This document shows positions 40,422-52,400 of a DNA stretch of 64,000 bases, piece after piece (position 1 is the stretch's first letter; every line of letters starts with the position of its first letter). The notes beneath the pieces were generated by a model. That model saw nothing but the letters and a program-made list of their open reading frames with translations. It had not been told where the DNA came from and ran no database searches. The stretch is from contig NMRA01000738.1 in the NCBI GenBank assembly GCA_002633005.1, forward strand, positions 71,366-135,365, in the 5' to 3' direction. Source of the DNA: Phoronis australis. Lineage: Eukaryota > Phoronida > Phoronidae. The translations under genes and the position numbers were made by a program.

Positions 40422-43400
40422 GCGCGTGTGTGTGCGCGTATGTGTGTGTGCATGCGTGCGTGCGGGTGTGTGTGTTTGTGTAGCCAAGTGGACTACCTCG
40501 TTTATGTGATATTTAAGGTTTTTAATGATATTGCAGAATTCATTCTTGGAATCAATTTTGGATCTTGTTTTTATGACAATGTCGGCTGCGTGTCGTCGAT
40601 TTGTTGCAACACTGCTCACGACCACATACTGTTAATATCTGACTGTTTTGGACACCAGCTGTATAAAAAATTAAATGTGAGGATTGTACATTGGTTAGTT
40701 TGTCTGGCATCTTAGGACAATTAATGGCTACCAGTTTAATTGACCTGACACTCTAGTCTGGCTCTTGGCAAAATTTGTCTTCATTTGCCAGTGATAAATG
40801 ACTCTCCTAGGATTAACACATATTATTTGGATTTCATGCTTGACCAGTTGTCTTCATTAGTGTGTTCAGTACATGATGGGATAAACATTTTGACTTCTGC
40901 TGAATAACAGACTTATGGCATCCTTACACACCAGGGTCACATAATTAAACACTGCCTACTTGAGGGTGAGTCAGGGGTCAGTTTGGAAAATGTGGACATC
41001 TGTCACTGGACCTACTGGGCCTCAAATCTATGGGGCCCATTTAGAGAACCTGTGGGCCTCTATAGTTCCTTTTGTCACTTATCAATTTGATTTTTTTGGA
41101 GTCCGCGTCTTTGTCTCATGGTTTCTGCTATCCCAGTATGTTAGGTGACTGGACTGATTGGCACTGAGCTTGTTTCGCTCACTAACATAAGTTTTGATCA
41201 GCTGATCTACATTATCATGTTACAGTCTGAATGCAAGGCATATTTTTGTAATATGTCTGCAAGAAAGTGAAATAAGATGCTATAATTGTGCATTATAGTA
41301 TGTTAAATAAGAAAATGATGGAATGGGATTTCAATTGTCAACCATACGTGCATCCTGAAGTTGATGAGATTTTGACGTGGGCTTGTATAAGATTCATTTC
41401 TCCGTTTTGTTCCGTTTTTAAAGGATGAAGCTTACATAATATGTAGATGATCTGATGTCGACTGTGATTGGCTGTCGGTCCTACCTTGACGGATTGTCTT
41501 GGTCGACTTTAGTCAACTTTTGCTACTCATTTGCATGTTAGTTGTGATAACTAATTTGCATAACCCATGTATTGGGCAATACTGGAAAGGTGACTAAGAA
41601 ATGACACTAACATAGTTTAAAGATGGGTGGCCTAACACAATATTTCCAATTTGTTACTAGTGTTCCAAGTCTCAACAAACCATACCAAAATGACAGCCAC
41701 TCCAGAGATAGGAAGTTTAAACCTTCAATCTCCTCTATAGTTTATAATCTTCCTTTGCGGCTGTACACTTTACACTGATGCCAATGTATGTAGTTGTTTG
41801 GTCTAGCCTCCCATGTCATCCCTGAGACACCAAGTCTCCATCTCGTTAGAAACAATGTACACTTCATTACAAATCCCCTAATGAGACAGTGCCAGGTTGT
41901 TGACTTTGAGTTCCACCAATCAGTTTCAGCTTCTGTCTCTTTGCTGTGAAATTTCCCATAGTGTGGTATTGCTGTTATAGTTATTTCAACCATGAAATTG
42001 GTCTCAAATTGTTCAATTATAAGAATGTAGGGCATTTCTGAACTTGAAAAAGAAAACTTACAGTTAGATGTTGCTCAAAACCTGGCGCTGCATGTAGGGT
42101 CCGATTTTGCAAATGCTTGCTGACCCAAAATGTAACCTCAGGTTGCTGATGGCAGCTTATCTGGGACCCCACATGCCAAAAGCCACCTCAAATCTCAGTT
42201 GTTCTGCTCTCCAAATTACACTTCAAGCTGAAAGATTTTTAACCACTTCATATGTTTCCAAGAAACTATTTACCGATTTTGAGCTTTTCCAAACATTTAG
42301 ATACCAATAGCTTTTTGGGAAATAAGGTCACAGAGGTTGTGTGCAATCAAATACAGACATTCGGTCAAGTCAGAATAGGGGGCCATTGGTCAATAAGAAC
42401 TTCATACATTTAATGGTGTCCCACCAAATTTGAATATTTTAGTGAATTCATATGTTCATGACCTTTGCAACCAGCTAAATAATCATGGCTGCCAGCATTT
42501 TATTCAATCAATCATTGCTGTTCTTGAGGGTATTTTTATTTTTGTTTGGGTGCGTGCAGTCAGAATAGGAATAAAGCATATTCAATGCAATATTTGAGCT
42601 TTATACCCATCTTCTCAGAATTCTACAATGATCTTATTTAAAGAAAACAGAATTCCAACCTTGTTAAAATTTCCTCCAAATTTGTTGATTTCAGTTTGCC
42701 GTGATCCTGCCTCCAAAATGAGAAACCCGTCAAACATTTGAGAGAATTTTTGATAACCTCAACTGGGCGGCCTCCCGTTTCACCTTACTCACCACTGGAA
42801 AATGTGAGGTTGGCAGGCCTTTATCCAGGATTTCGAAAATAGGGTGTCCAAAATGGGGTTCCCAATATTCCAGGGCGTCCATGATTCCGACGCGTAACCC
42901 CCCACCACCAGCAATTCCCCCCAAACACGCAGATTATTTTTTACAAAAAAATACATAGACCAAGGTTTTTACATCTAAGTTTACAAAACAGCTTTCTGTA
43001 GTGAGCATTTTTACTAAAAAAAAAACTGTGCAGACCAAGACTTTTACAATGCTATCAACCAAGTGTGAGCATAGCAACATTGTATATACTTTGTATATAC
43101 ATTGTATATTTCTTCCTGCTTTGAAAAAAGAGCCACCACTGTGAGTCTGTATAGGCTTCCTAGTAATCATTACAATGTGTGTGTCCAAACTTGAAAGGTT
43201 CCTATTGATAGTGGGCGTCCAAATGATACATTGGGTGTCCTTGCCATGGCTTCCATATTAGTGCTAGGGCGTCCAAATGGACGCCCAGGACTTACGCTGC
43301 AGAGAGGCCTGGCGGTTGGTCGTGGGTGTCTTCTGCGTTGCATAAGATTTACGTGGGCCCCATGGTCAGCCCTATTCAGCAAGAGGCCTGCCATCAATCA

Positions 43401-46400
43401 ACAGGTTCTTCATGAAAGAAATTTTTGAGCCACCCTGACTTTTTAAGAAATGAAGACTTTTCCATTTTCCATGCACTATTGCTCCTTAGCCTATGAAAAG
43501 CTGGTCAGAGACTTGCAGATGTTTAGGGTTCATCATCAATGCCACTATTGATAGGGTTACTCATATGCCCACTGAAATTTGGATATTTCTAATGCTCAAT
43601 CTGTTGAGAGTGAAGCTTTTTTGAACCTTTTGATTTGATCACATTTGGAAAGGTCTCCTTGGTTTCCCAGCAGTAGTTAAAGGATGCCAACTGGGCCGCT
43701 GACCGGGGATATGCCCAGCTTTGTACGCCCATTTTGTACACGCGTAAATTATTTTGGTAGTAGGTTCAGGTGCAAAAAGCAGAACGCTTGCTCCTATTCT
43801 TGAAATTTTTTCTGAATTTTTGTTGCCATTGGCTGCCACTTTTCTTAGTGTCAGGTGCTGCGAAAACCAAGGACTTTCCACTGCATACCATTTTGTCTCC
43901 AGCAGAAACTCCCTGTCAGCTTTTTGCAATACCAAAAATGGCTCATCCTAGAAAGGAAACATTCGAGACAAATTTAACAAGTAAGTTTTCTAGATACATA
44001 TTTTGGTTTCTTCTACAGAACACAGGTGGCATTGCCATTCAAGGTACTCTTATGTAAAATATAGTCTTCATACATCACTTGGAGGAATAGTGAAATTTTA
44101 TTTTCTCATTCAGTCATAGAAGATAACTAGCGCACTGTTCAAATTTTGTACCATGCAGCTGCCACCAGACACAATTTGATGAGTGAACTAACAATTTTGA
44201 CAACAATATGTATCTGAAATTTATGATATTTTGTTGATATACTGGAGTTCCAAGTAGATCCGTCACTGGGTAGATATTGTTTTGTTTCAGTTGGTGATAA
44301 TTTTAGTACCCAATAGGGAAATTGGTGATGCATGAAACTAAATTGTTTTTGTTTTTGGAACTTAAGCACACTTAAAATGGAATCTGCATACTTAAACATT
44401 TTTGTTTTTTCTTGAAATTGATAGATTGCCACTTATAAAAGCATTGGGGATTATGAGATTCTCAGTGTTTGCATATCAATTAATGCTTTGAAGTAATAAG
44501 TAAGTCCACATGTTCCATTGAAAATTAAACTAAAATCTCGACATATTGTATGATCCTTTGGTTTTCATAAAAAATAACTAAGACTGAAGTCATATTAATA
44601 TTGGTCTATGCGACTTTTACAAGCATGCAGCTGGTTATACCTTGACTACTATAACCCTTGAAATAAATGATTCAGGTAATGAGCCTTAACACTAGGGATT
44701 CACTGGTTGTGGTTTGTTTGCTTTTCCTGGACACTTGTTCTAGACCTACAAAGAGCTTATCACAAGAGCTTGTTAAGTTTCCATTTCACTAATTATGGAG
44801 ACTCCATTTTCAGAGTGTACCTTAAGTGTCATGGAGATCTGGTACATTAGGGTATTAGGTGTATGAACACTGTCAGCACTTTGAAATGCCTTTGTAACAT
44901 GTTGCCACTCTGTGATTAGCTTGATGCAATTTGTCAGCTTTATAATATAATGACTCTTGTAGTCTTATGTAATAATATCTTGCCTGTGTTGCCATGGTGA
45001 CGAGAAGCCCTGATTGAATGACATGAAATTAGCTTTTTCTTTCTTGTTCTGAAATTATCCTGTGTGAATGGAATAGGAATAGTGTGATGTGGTCACTGTT
45101 TCCTGAATGCCTTTGAGGATTGTCTGTTAATTAATTCTGACCAACTGGTGGGTAGGCATAGGCATAGTTAAACTCTTTCTTTTCTTATGCAAAGTTACTT
45201 TCTGGGCAGATCAGTTGGACTTCCAAGTACCTATGGTTGATGCAATTGGGAGAATCTCATATACAACAAAAGTTACCCAGTGACATCTCACATAATTTGG
45301 GAAATATGTAACACAACACTTGTCACTTGCCAAACTATATTTGAAAGCAGGGGTCCACTGTAACAAGCTTTTTGGTTGGAGTACAGCAAAGCAGCAATTA
45401 TAGAAATTTATAAGACTGAAAACCAGCCACAAACCTCACTACATTAATGCTTTGATCAGCAAGTCTTTAGTCGTGTTTAGACATCAACTTTTGGCCCGGC
45501 GCAACTGACACGGAGCAAATTGACCCGTGTCAAGCGGCCGTTTTCACACACAACTCACTAATCGTGGCGAGACGGAAATTAAAGGCTGGAGAGACTGGAT
45601 CGCACATGCGCAGGTTTACAAATGACGAGAGTTGCAGAGACAAAAAACCCGTTCGTAGGTCATTGCACATCTGCAGTAGAGATGATCTTTTCCGCCTTAC
45701 TCCAGTTTCGCGTTTAGACTTATAATTGACACGGCGCAAGATGTTCAGGCGCAAATTACTCTACCTCACAAACGGGTGGCAAAAATTTGTCAGCGCGGTG
45801 TCAATTTGTGCGTGTCAGTCCGTTTACACACTGGAACAACTTGTTCCCTATCAGCTGATCTGTGTCAACTTAGTAAGTGTAAACAGGCACTTTTTGCATT
45901 GGAAAATTCTGGAGGCACTCCTGGGATATCTTTAGGGAGTGTATCTGCATCATTGTCAGGTTAACATTTTCAGTAGTGAAATGTTGTCATTAAGTCGGAG
46001 CAACCACAATTGTTGCAGCTATGCCTGCCATTGTTTTGAACTATAATGCACACTGTATTAAAACTTTAACTCAACCACAGTGCTGAGCTGCTGATCATAG
46101 CAACAATGTCACTGATATGGGATTTAGCCTGTTATGAAAATACAGATACCAACTGGATTTGTGCATTTTGTTAACTCTTTAGACCATTTCTAATCAGGGC
46201 CATTGAGGTAACAGAGGTAGTCACTCATGTGAAAGTGCAACACCCCCACCCCCCAAAAAAAACAAACCCTCCAAACTAGTGCACCTTGAGGCCCCCTGTG
46301 TCAATGATCACCTTTTTCTCAAACAATTTGTCAGCACACACTGTCTGATCTGGCTGAAGTCAAATTTTACATCCTAAAATGCAAATTGTGAATCAGATTA

Positions 46401-49400
46401 CATTCACACAAGTTATTTGTGATGTCACCAGAGGCGACATCCTTCCCACAATGCAACATTAAAAACATAATAAAAAAATGGTTGACAGCAGCGCTTTAGA
46501 TGAAATCCTCTCCCAATTTCCTGACTAAAATGGTGGTTCTCTATTATCCATGGGTTTGTAATGGGGACTGACTCACTGACTTGGCTGGCTAAGGAAAATA
46601 AACATGATTTTTATGTTTTAATAATGATGTAGTGAGATTTGATGAATGGCTCAATATGTGGGGGGTCCCAGACTACTGTCTGCAGTGAGTGATGGGTGTG
46701 GTAACCATTCTGTAGTTTGAGACATGATGTGCTGGACAGGTGAAACTTACCATAGTTTTATGTAAAAGGGAAGTCTCACTTGAAAATCCTGAACAAAAAG
46801 TCTTTTCACAAAATTTTGTTTTGTTTTTTGTTAGTATGATTTTGTCGTTGGCGAACACTATTTTTAGCATTGGTAGCGATGTATGAGCAAGTCTACAAAA
46901 ATAAAAAGAAACAATTATATATATATATTATAGTTGTCTCCTAGTGAAGATTTTTACCCTATATAACACCATTGTCATAGGCTACATTTGGGCAGTAAAA
47001 TTTCATGAATTTGGGATGTAGAATGGCAGATATATGGGAACTTTTATTTTCTCATTTCCCGTGTTCAAGTTCTGTATCATAGCTAACTGTCCGTCAGTAT
47101 TATAGAAAAATTTCAGTGTTCTCAACATTTTTCGAAAACCTTGAAAAATTAAAAAGGCAATTTTGGCTATAATTCTTCCCAGAAATTGGTGAAATTTATT
47201 GTATTCAACATGGGAATTGTGACCGGTGGTAATAAACTTGTGTTAAAACTGCAAGGTGCAAATTTGAATGTAAATGTTCTCAGGCCAGTACGCTCTTAAG
47301 TTTCAGTCTCAAGTAATCAATGTGATGTGGAGAGGTGGCAGGGCTGCCAAAACCAGGCAGTCCAGATAATTTGCCCTAAATCCCCCTTGAGTCCGATCTC
47401 TTATTGTTAAAAGTGCAAGTGTGTCCGTGAAGTTAATCTAGTCTTGTCAAAAAAAAATTCAAACTACTGGTAACTTAGAACTAGCAATTTCTTTAAGAGT
47501 CCATCACTCACAAAGGTTGCTATATGGATGTCAGTGGGTATCAGATGATGAAGTAGCTCTTTTGCTCTGTTGGTGGTCCCAATAAACACTTGATCATGTG
47601 TGAGTGAGCAACAGAGGTCGCTACTTTCCAGAGTTAAAAGGACTCGTCTAAATTTAGCTAAGTTCGGAACATCGGATTCATAGTCCACTTCCACATACTA
47701 AGTTAATGCACTGTTCTGTAACATTCTGTTAGGATTTGTTTTTAAAATTTTCCACTTATGTATGAGGGGCTACAAAAATGGGAAATTCATTATTTTCATG
47801 AAGAAGTTGAATAAAATGAATTCAAAATGACAATTTTTATTTCTGCAATAGCAAAACATTTAGATTAAGCCAAATTTGGTCTTGTTATTGATACCATTGA
47901 TTTGGTACCAATGTGCCTTTTTGCTAAATTTGTTAAAAATACATGGTCACTTCACCCAATTAATGGCAAAAATCGAATTATGCAGTCTTTCAACTTCCAG
48001 AAAATGTATAATTTTACAGAGTCAAAATCTGTGTTTTGAAAATACTTGACTAAATACACAGACTGGTCATCAATATTATCACAAGTCAGTCTTGCCTAAC
48101 CTGTAGTCAGCACAGAGTGTGTAGGGAAATACCAAAACTGCTTAGAAAGCTAATAAGTTGCACATACTAGAATAACAATTAGGTGCCAATTATTAAAGAT
48201 GATGACTTTGCACATGGCAGCACAGCCACAGGGACAGACATGTCTTCCCATGGGCTTTTGTGTAGTGCATAATAAACATGGATGTTAAAAGCTCATACTT
48301 GTGTTATGGAATTGTGGGCTGTTAAGTACTACAACATAATTTAGGCTTTATGGGACTAAAGATTTACACCATTGCGAATATAGGATGTTTTGAGGAATTA
48401 TAAGTAATTTTAGCAACTTTGGTCAATTGAAAAACAACATTCATTCATTCGAGCTGTTTATGCTCACACAAAAGGCAAATAGCCCTGGTTTGCAAGTTGC
48501 GCTAAAGCTGTTTCGTATTTTAACTTTGCATAGTAAAACCTTACATTTTCTAGATTAACACTGAAGTTGAACTAGAAATTATTGTTAAGTTTGGGTTATC
48601 GTGGGAAGTATTTGTATGAAATCTGAGGAACAGATCTGACTCCCGTATCGCAGTATATGCCAAAGGCCTTTTCATGCTAACTGAACTCTGGTATGAGTGG
48701 AGCCTCGATGTGAACTGCGAAGTTAAGTGAATCGCTCATACCAGCTTCGGTAGTCAACGGTGTCAAGCTAAAGGGTAGGTGATGCTGTCATCACCGAACT
48801 AATCGCAAGGTTGCGCTGATACATCCCGTGCGTGCTACAATTTTTTTAAAGTGACAATTTTGAGAACATTTACGTGTGCTAATTAACATAAAGCTTTTTC
48901 TAATTCGATTAGTGATTATTCGAGCAAAATGTAATCAACTGAAGCTTAGTCAAATATAATTTAAAAAAACAACTTTGGATTTTCAGAATGATTTTATTTT
49001 TCTTCAGTGAAAAAAATAATTTTGACTGTTTTTTTACATTTTTTTATATCCTAACCTTTAATTCTTGATGCATAGTATACTGAAGAAAAATAAAATCATT
49101 CTGAAAATCCAAAGTCGTTTTTTAGCTATATTTGACCAAGCCTCAGTAAGTCATATGGCTTGAGTGTTCACCAGCTCAGTGACTGACAACTTGGGCGGAG
49201 CTTATAAAGGAGACTAGCTCTAATCTAACCCTGTCAACAAACATTGCATAACCGGGCAATCCAGAGTGCTGTACCAGCTGATATTGATGTTGTAGCAAGA
49301 CCACGAATAAAATAATTCTATTTTTGACCATGTGAAAGTTGGTAGTGAAGTGGTGAACTAGCTCCTGTTCTGAGCCTGAGCCTGTTTATCTATCTGCAAA

Positions 49401-52400
49401 AAATTAAGTTGAGTTCGCCAAGTCCTACCGAAGCCATCACTGCACTCAGCTTGAGGAGTCAGTGCAGAAATTGTGCGTGTATAAGAGAAGTTGGTAAAGT
49501 GAGGTGTCTTGGGAGAGGACGCTGAGCGTCGACCTGGGTGGTGTTGCACGTGCCGTGGAGAAACTAGGCTGCCAAACCCAGGGGATTTTTAAACTTGCAA
49601 CTGGCTGTAACCCAAAGAATTAGAGAAACGACCCAGTGTTCAACATAACAAAAAATTTTTCTAGTGCATAGATTCAAACATATCCCTGAATTAAAACTAA
49701 TGATATTATACGATTTTAGAGGAAAGCAATATAAGAAACTTTGGTAATTTGAGAATCTCACTCAAGTGACGCTATTTGTGCAGAAAGTGATATTTTCTTA
49801 TCCCGAAGTCCATTTGGTACAGGCACGTAAAAATGTTGAACCATTACTATGAAAGTAGTTTTTTATCCTCGTCGCCAATATTGTTATGTAGATAGTAACG
49901 CTGCGATTTGATATAACACATATATTGGTTGATAATGCAATACTAACAAATAGGTCTGTGTAATATAGTTAGAGAGTCTTTTACTACACTGAGTGGAGAG
50001 TTCAGATGAATCCTATAAACAATCAACACATGGTTTTAATGTATGGTCCAGCACACCAGTACAGCAGGCAATAGATCAATGCTAAGGTCCGCCCATGTGA
50101 CAGCCATATTTGTTTTGGTCGTCTGTCGTGCTTCACAAGTTCGAAAAAATGATTAAAATTACGCTGTAAACAAACAGGTATGTCACATTTTCTAAACATG
50201 AAGTAAATATCGGCTTTATTTCTAGTATTTTAACAAAAATTGGAACATATTGACCAAACGTTCTGAACGAAATTTTCAAGTGGCAATCGATGACCGCTTA
50301 ACTTCAAAGCCGTTTTTCTCGGCTCATGATTTCAGGATAGTGACAAGATTCTCGGGCCTATTTCTCCACATCATGTGGGTCAACTTTTACGAAATTTGCA
50401 AATTTGAAATTCTCTAGGACTGAAGTAAAATCGCGTGCCAGGCTTTTTTGATACATGGACCTGATTTTTAGTTATTAGACGGAATATGACCAAATAACAA
50501 AATGTGGCGTGCTTGCCCCAACTCACGCGCAGAAAATGCCGCAAAATCAAGATCATAATGATTTTGTACATATATTTGGTATGGATAAGTAGAATATTGT
50601 GTAAGGAAACAGTTGATGATAATCCCTGTGCATTTTGAAAAAAAAATTGAAGTAAAATTGGATTTTTGAAAATTTAAAAGTTGTGATTTTTAAAAAAAAA
50701 CGAACTACAAAAAAACTTTTTTTTCGATTTTTGTCACTTGCAGAGTCATGTCTAACTAGTTAAAACTTCTTTATTACTCATTTTAGTTAGGAACCTGGAG
50801 ATTTGACCAATTTATACACCTAACTTAACTCTGAGCAGAAGTTGTACTATGTATCTGTTTTCAGACAGTATCTTCCAGTTAACACTCATTGGGAATATCG
50901 TTCAGTTTATCACCCATTCTATAAATGCCCTGTATATTAACACAAATGGTTGGGCTTTAAAAGTAACTCCAACGTAAATATACTATTTTGTTGTATTTTT
51001 CAGTTAATTGTCGCGTTCCACTGGGTATGCAAGTCCGTAACGGGGAGCCACCGCAGATACCTGACAGTGCTTTAACAGCCAGCTCATCTCACAATGTCGC
51101 TAGTGTGGGACCAGCTAATGGAAGGTAAATGACACTGCCACCTGGGGGTGGAATGTGTGACCTTTAGTAACTTTGGGTATTGAGGATCTTAAATTTGCCT
51201 CGAACTCTTCGTACTTTTTGTGATTGTGTTATGAAAATTATAGTTACTAATTCAAGATACTGAGTTGCAGTTGTCCTACACACAATCAATCTACAGGTCA
51301 CGCCATCTAGTGATGCCTTACAACATGCAATTGTATTTTGTTACCATTGATAAGAATGGCCAAGTATTCTCATTTGTATTGACTGTTTCACCTTTGACCC
51401 CCTTGTGCTAATCGAGACAGAATAATACTATAGGTGGCACCACTGGTCCTTTCAGGTTACAGTGGGAGGGTAATGGAGGTGCCTGGTGCCCTAAGTGGCC
51501 CATTAATGCCACTCATAAGGAGTACTTACAGATAGACCTCGGTAAACTGACTGTGATCACCTATGTGGAGACACAGGGTCGGTTTGGTAAGGGAAAGGTA
51601 AGCAACCTAGGAATATATTTGTTTCATTTTTCATTTAGTTACTTGTAGTTTAGTGCTATTTGGTCCTGTGCTCAAGTTTTTCGCATGCCGTGTCATTCCG
51701 CGTAGCACATACGTGATTCATAATGTTCATTGCAATATGAAAAAAAACAAGTTGACCATGCCATGAAATGAGGAAATATTGTCCTGCCTTATGTACCTGA
51801 GAGGTGTGAGAGTAGGATGAGGATAACTAACAATATCTAAGGACTCACTTATTTTATAGAATTTTATAGATTTTTTTCTTAAAAAAAGTCGCATATAAAT
51901 TTGAAAAACTTTTTTGATTTTTTTGTCAGCATCTTACACAGATGGCTAGGAACAGTGCCATCAGCTTGCACTACTATGCACAGGTTATTAATAATAAAGG
52001 TGTGATTTTCAATGGAATTGTATTCGTATTGCATTGGGATTAGTACCCAATTTGAATATCGATGTGCTAAGACCAATTTTGATTCCATTCATACTTGAAA
52101 TTGTTGCCATTTGATGTTTTATCAAATCACGGCTTATTTGTATTTCCTGTAGAGTATTGAAGCAGTAAAATGTTCTCGATTATTCATTTATTGGAATCTC
52201 GTTATAGTTAACATTTTTGTTACCAAAATTGCTGTGAGTGATAACTTATTTACATTTGAGAAACAATGAATGAATTTGACAATCAAGAATCCAGTTGAAA
52301 ATGATGGATTTTCTCCAAAAAGAGTCGAATCGATTCAAATTCCTAAAAATGCATATCGTCCCACCTTCTGTTTAAACCAATTGGAAGTTACTTCATGGGA

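Larger units (their letters stand above)
30599..51003 (+). other. DDR intron 1 (20.4 kb)
   Basis: It runs from donor GTGAGT at 30599 to acceptor TTTTTCAG at 51003. I see no coding exon with family similarity inside it. It contains copies of dispersed family A (31.1, 35.1, 38.9, 41.3, 44.1, 46.7 and 47.1 kb), one family C copy (47.7 kb), a GT microsatellite (40.4 kb), CpG-richer islands at 36.5-37.9 and 45.5-45.9 kb, and a hairpin element at 48.9 kb. Open frames in it are short and unrecognisable. Confidence 0.85.

Noticed and set aside
40248-40715. His/Thr-rich minus frame and Cys/Val-rich plus frame of 109-125 codons
   Set aside because: Both are translations of the GT microsatellite plus flanks.
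42800-43300. Repeated GGGCGTCCAAATG words as a tandem repeat
   Set aside because: Words recur a few times (near 42870, 43212 and 43266), but spacing is irregular and the flanks do not align.
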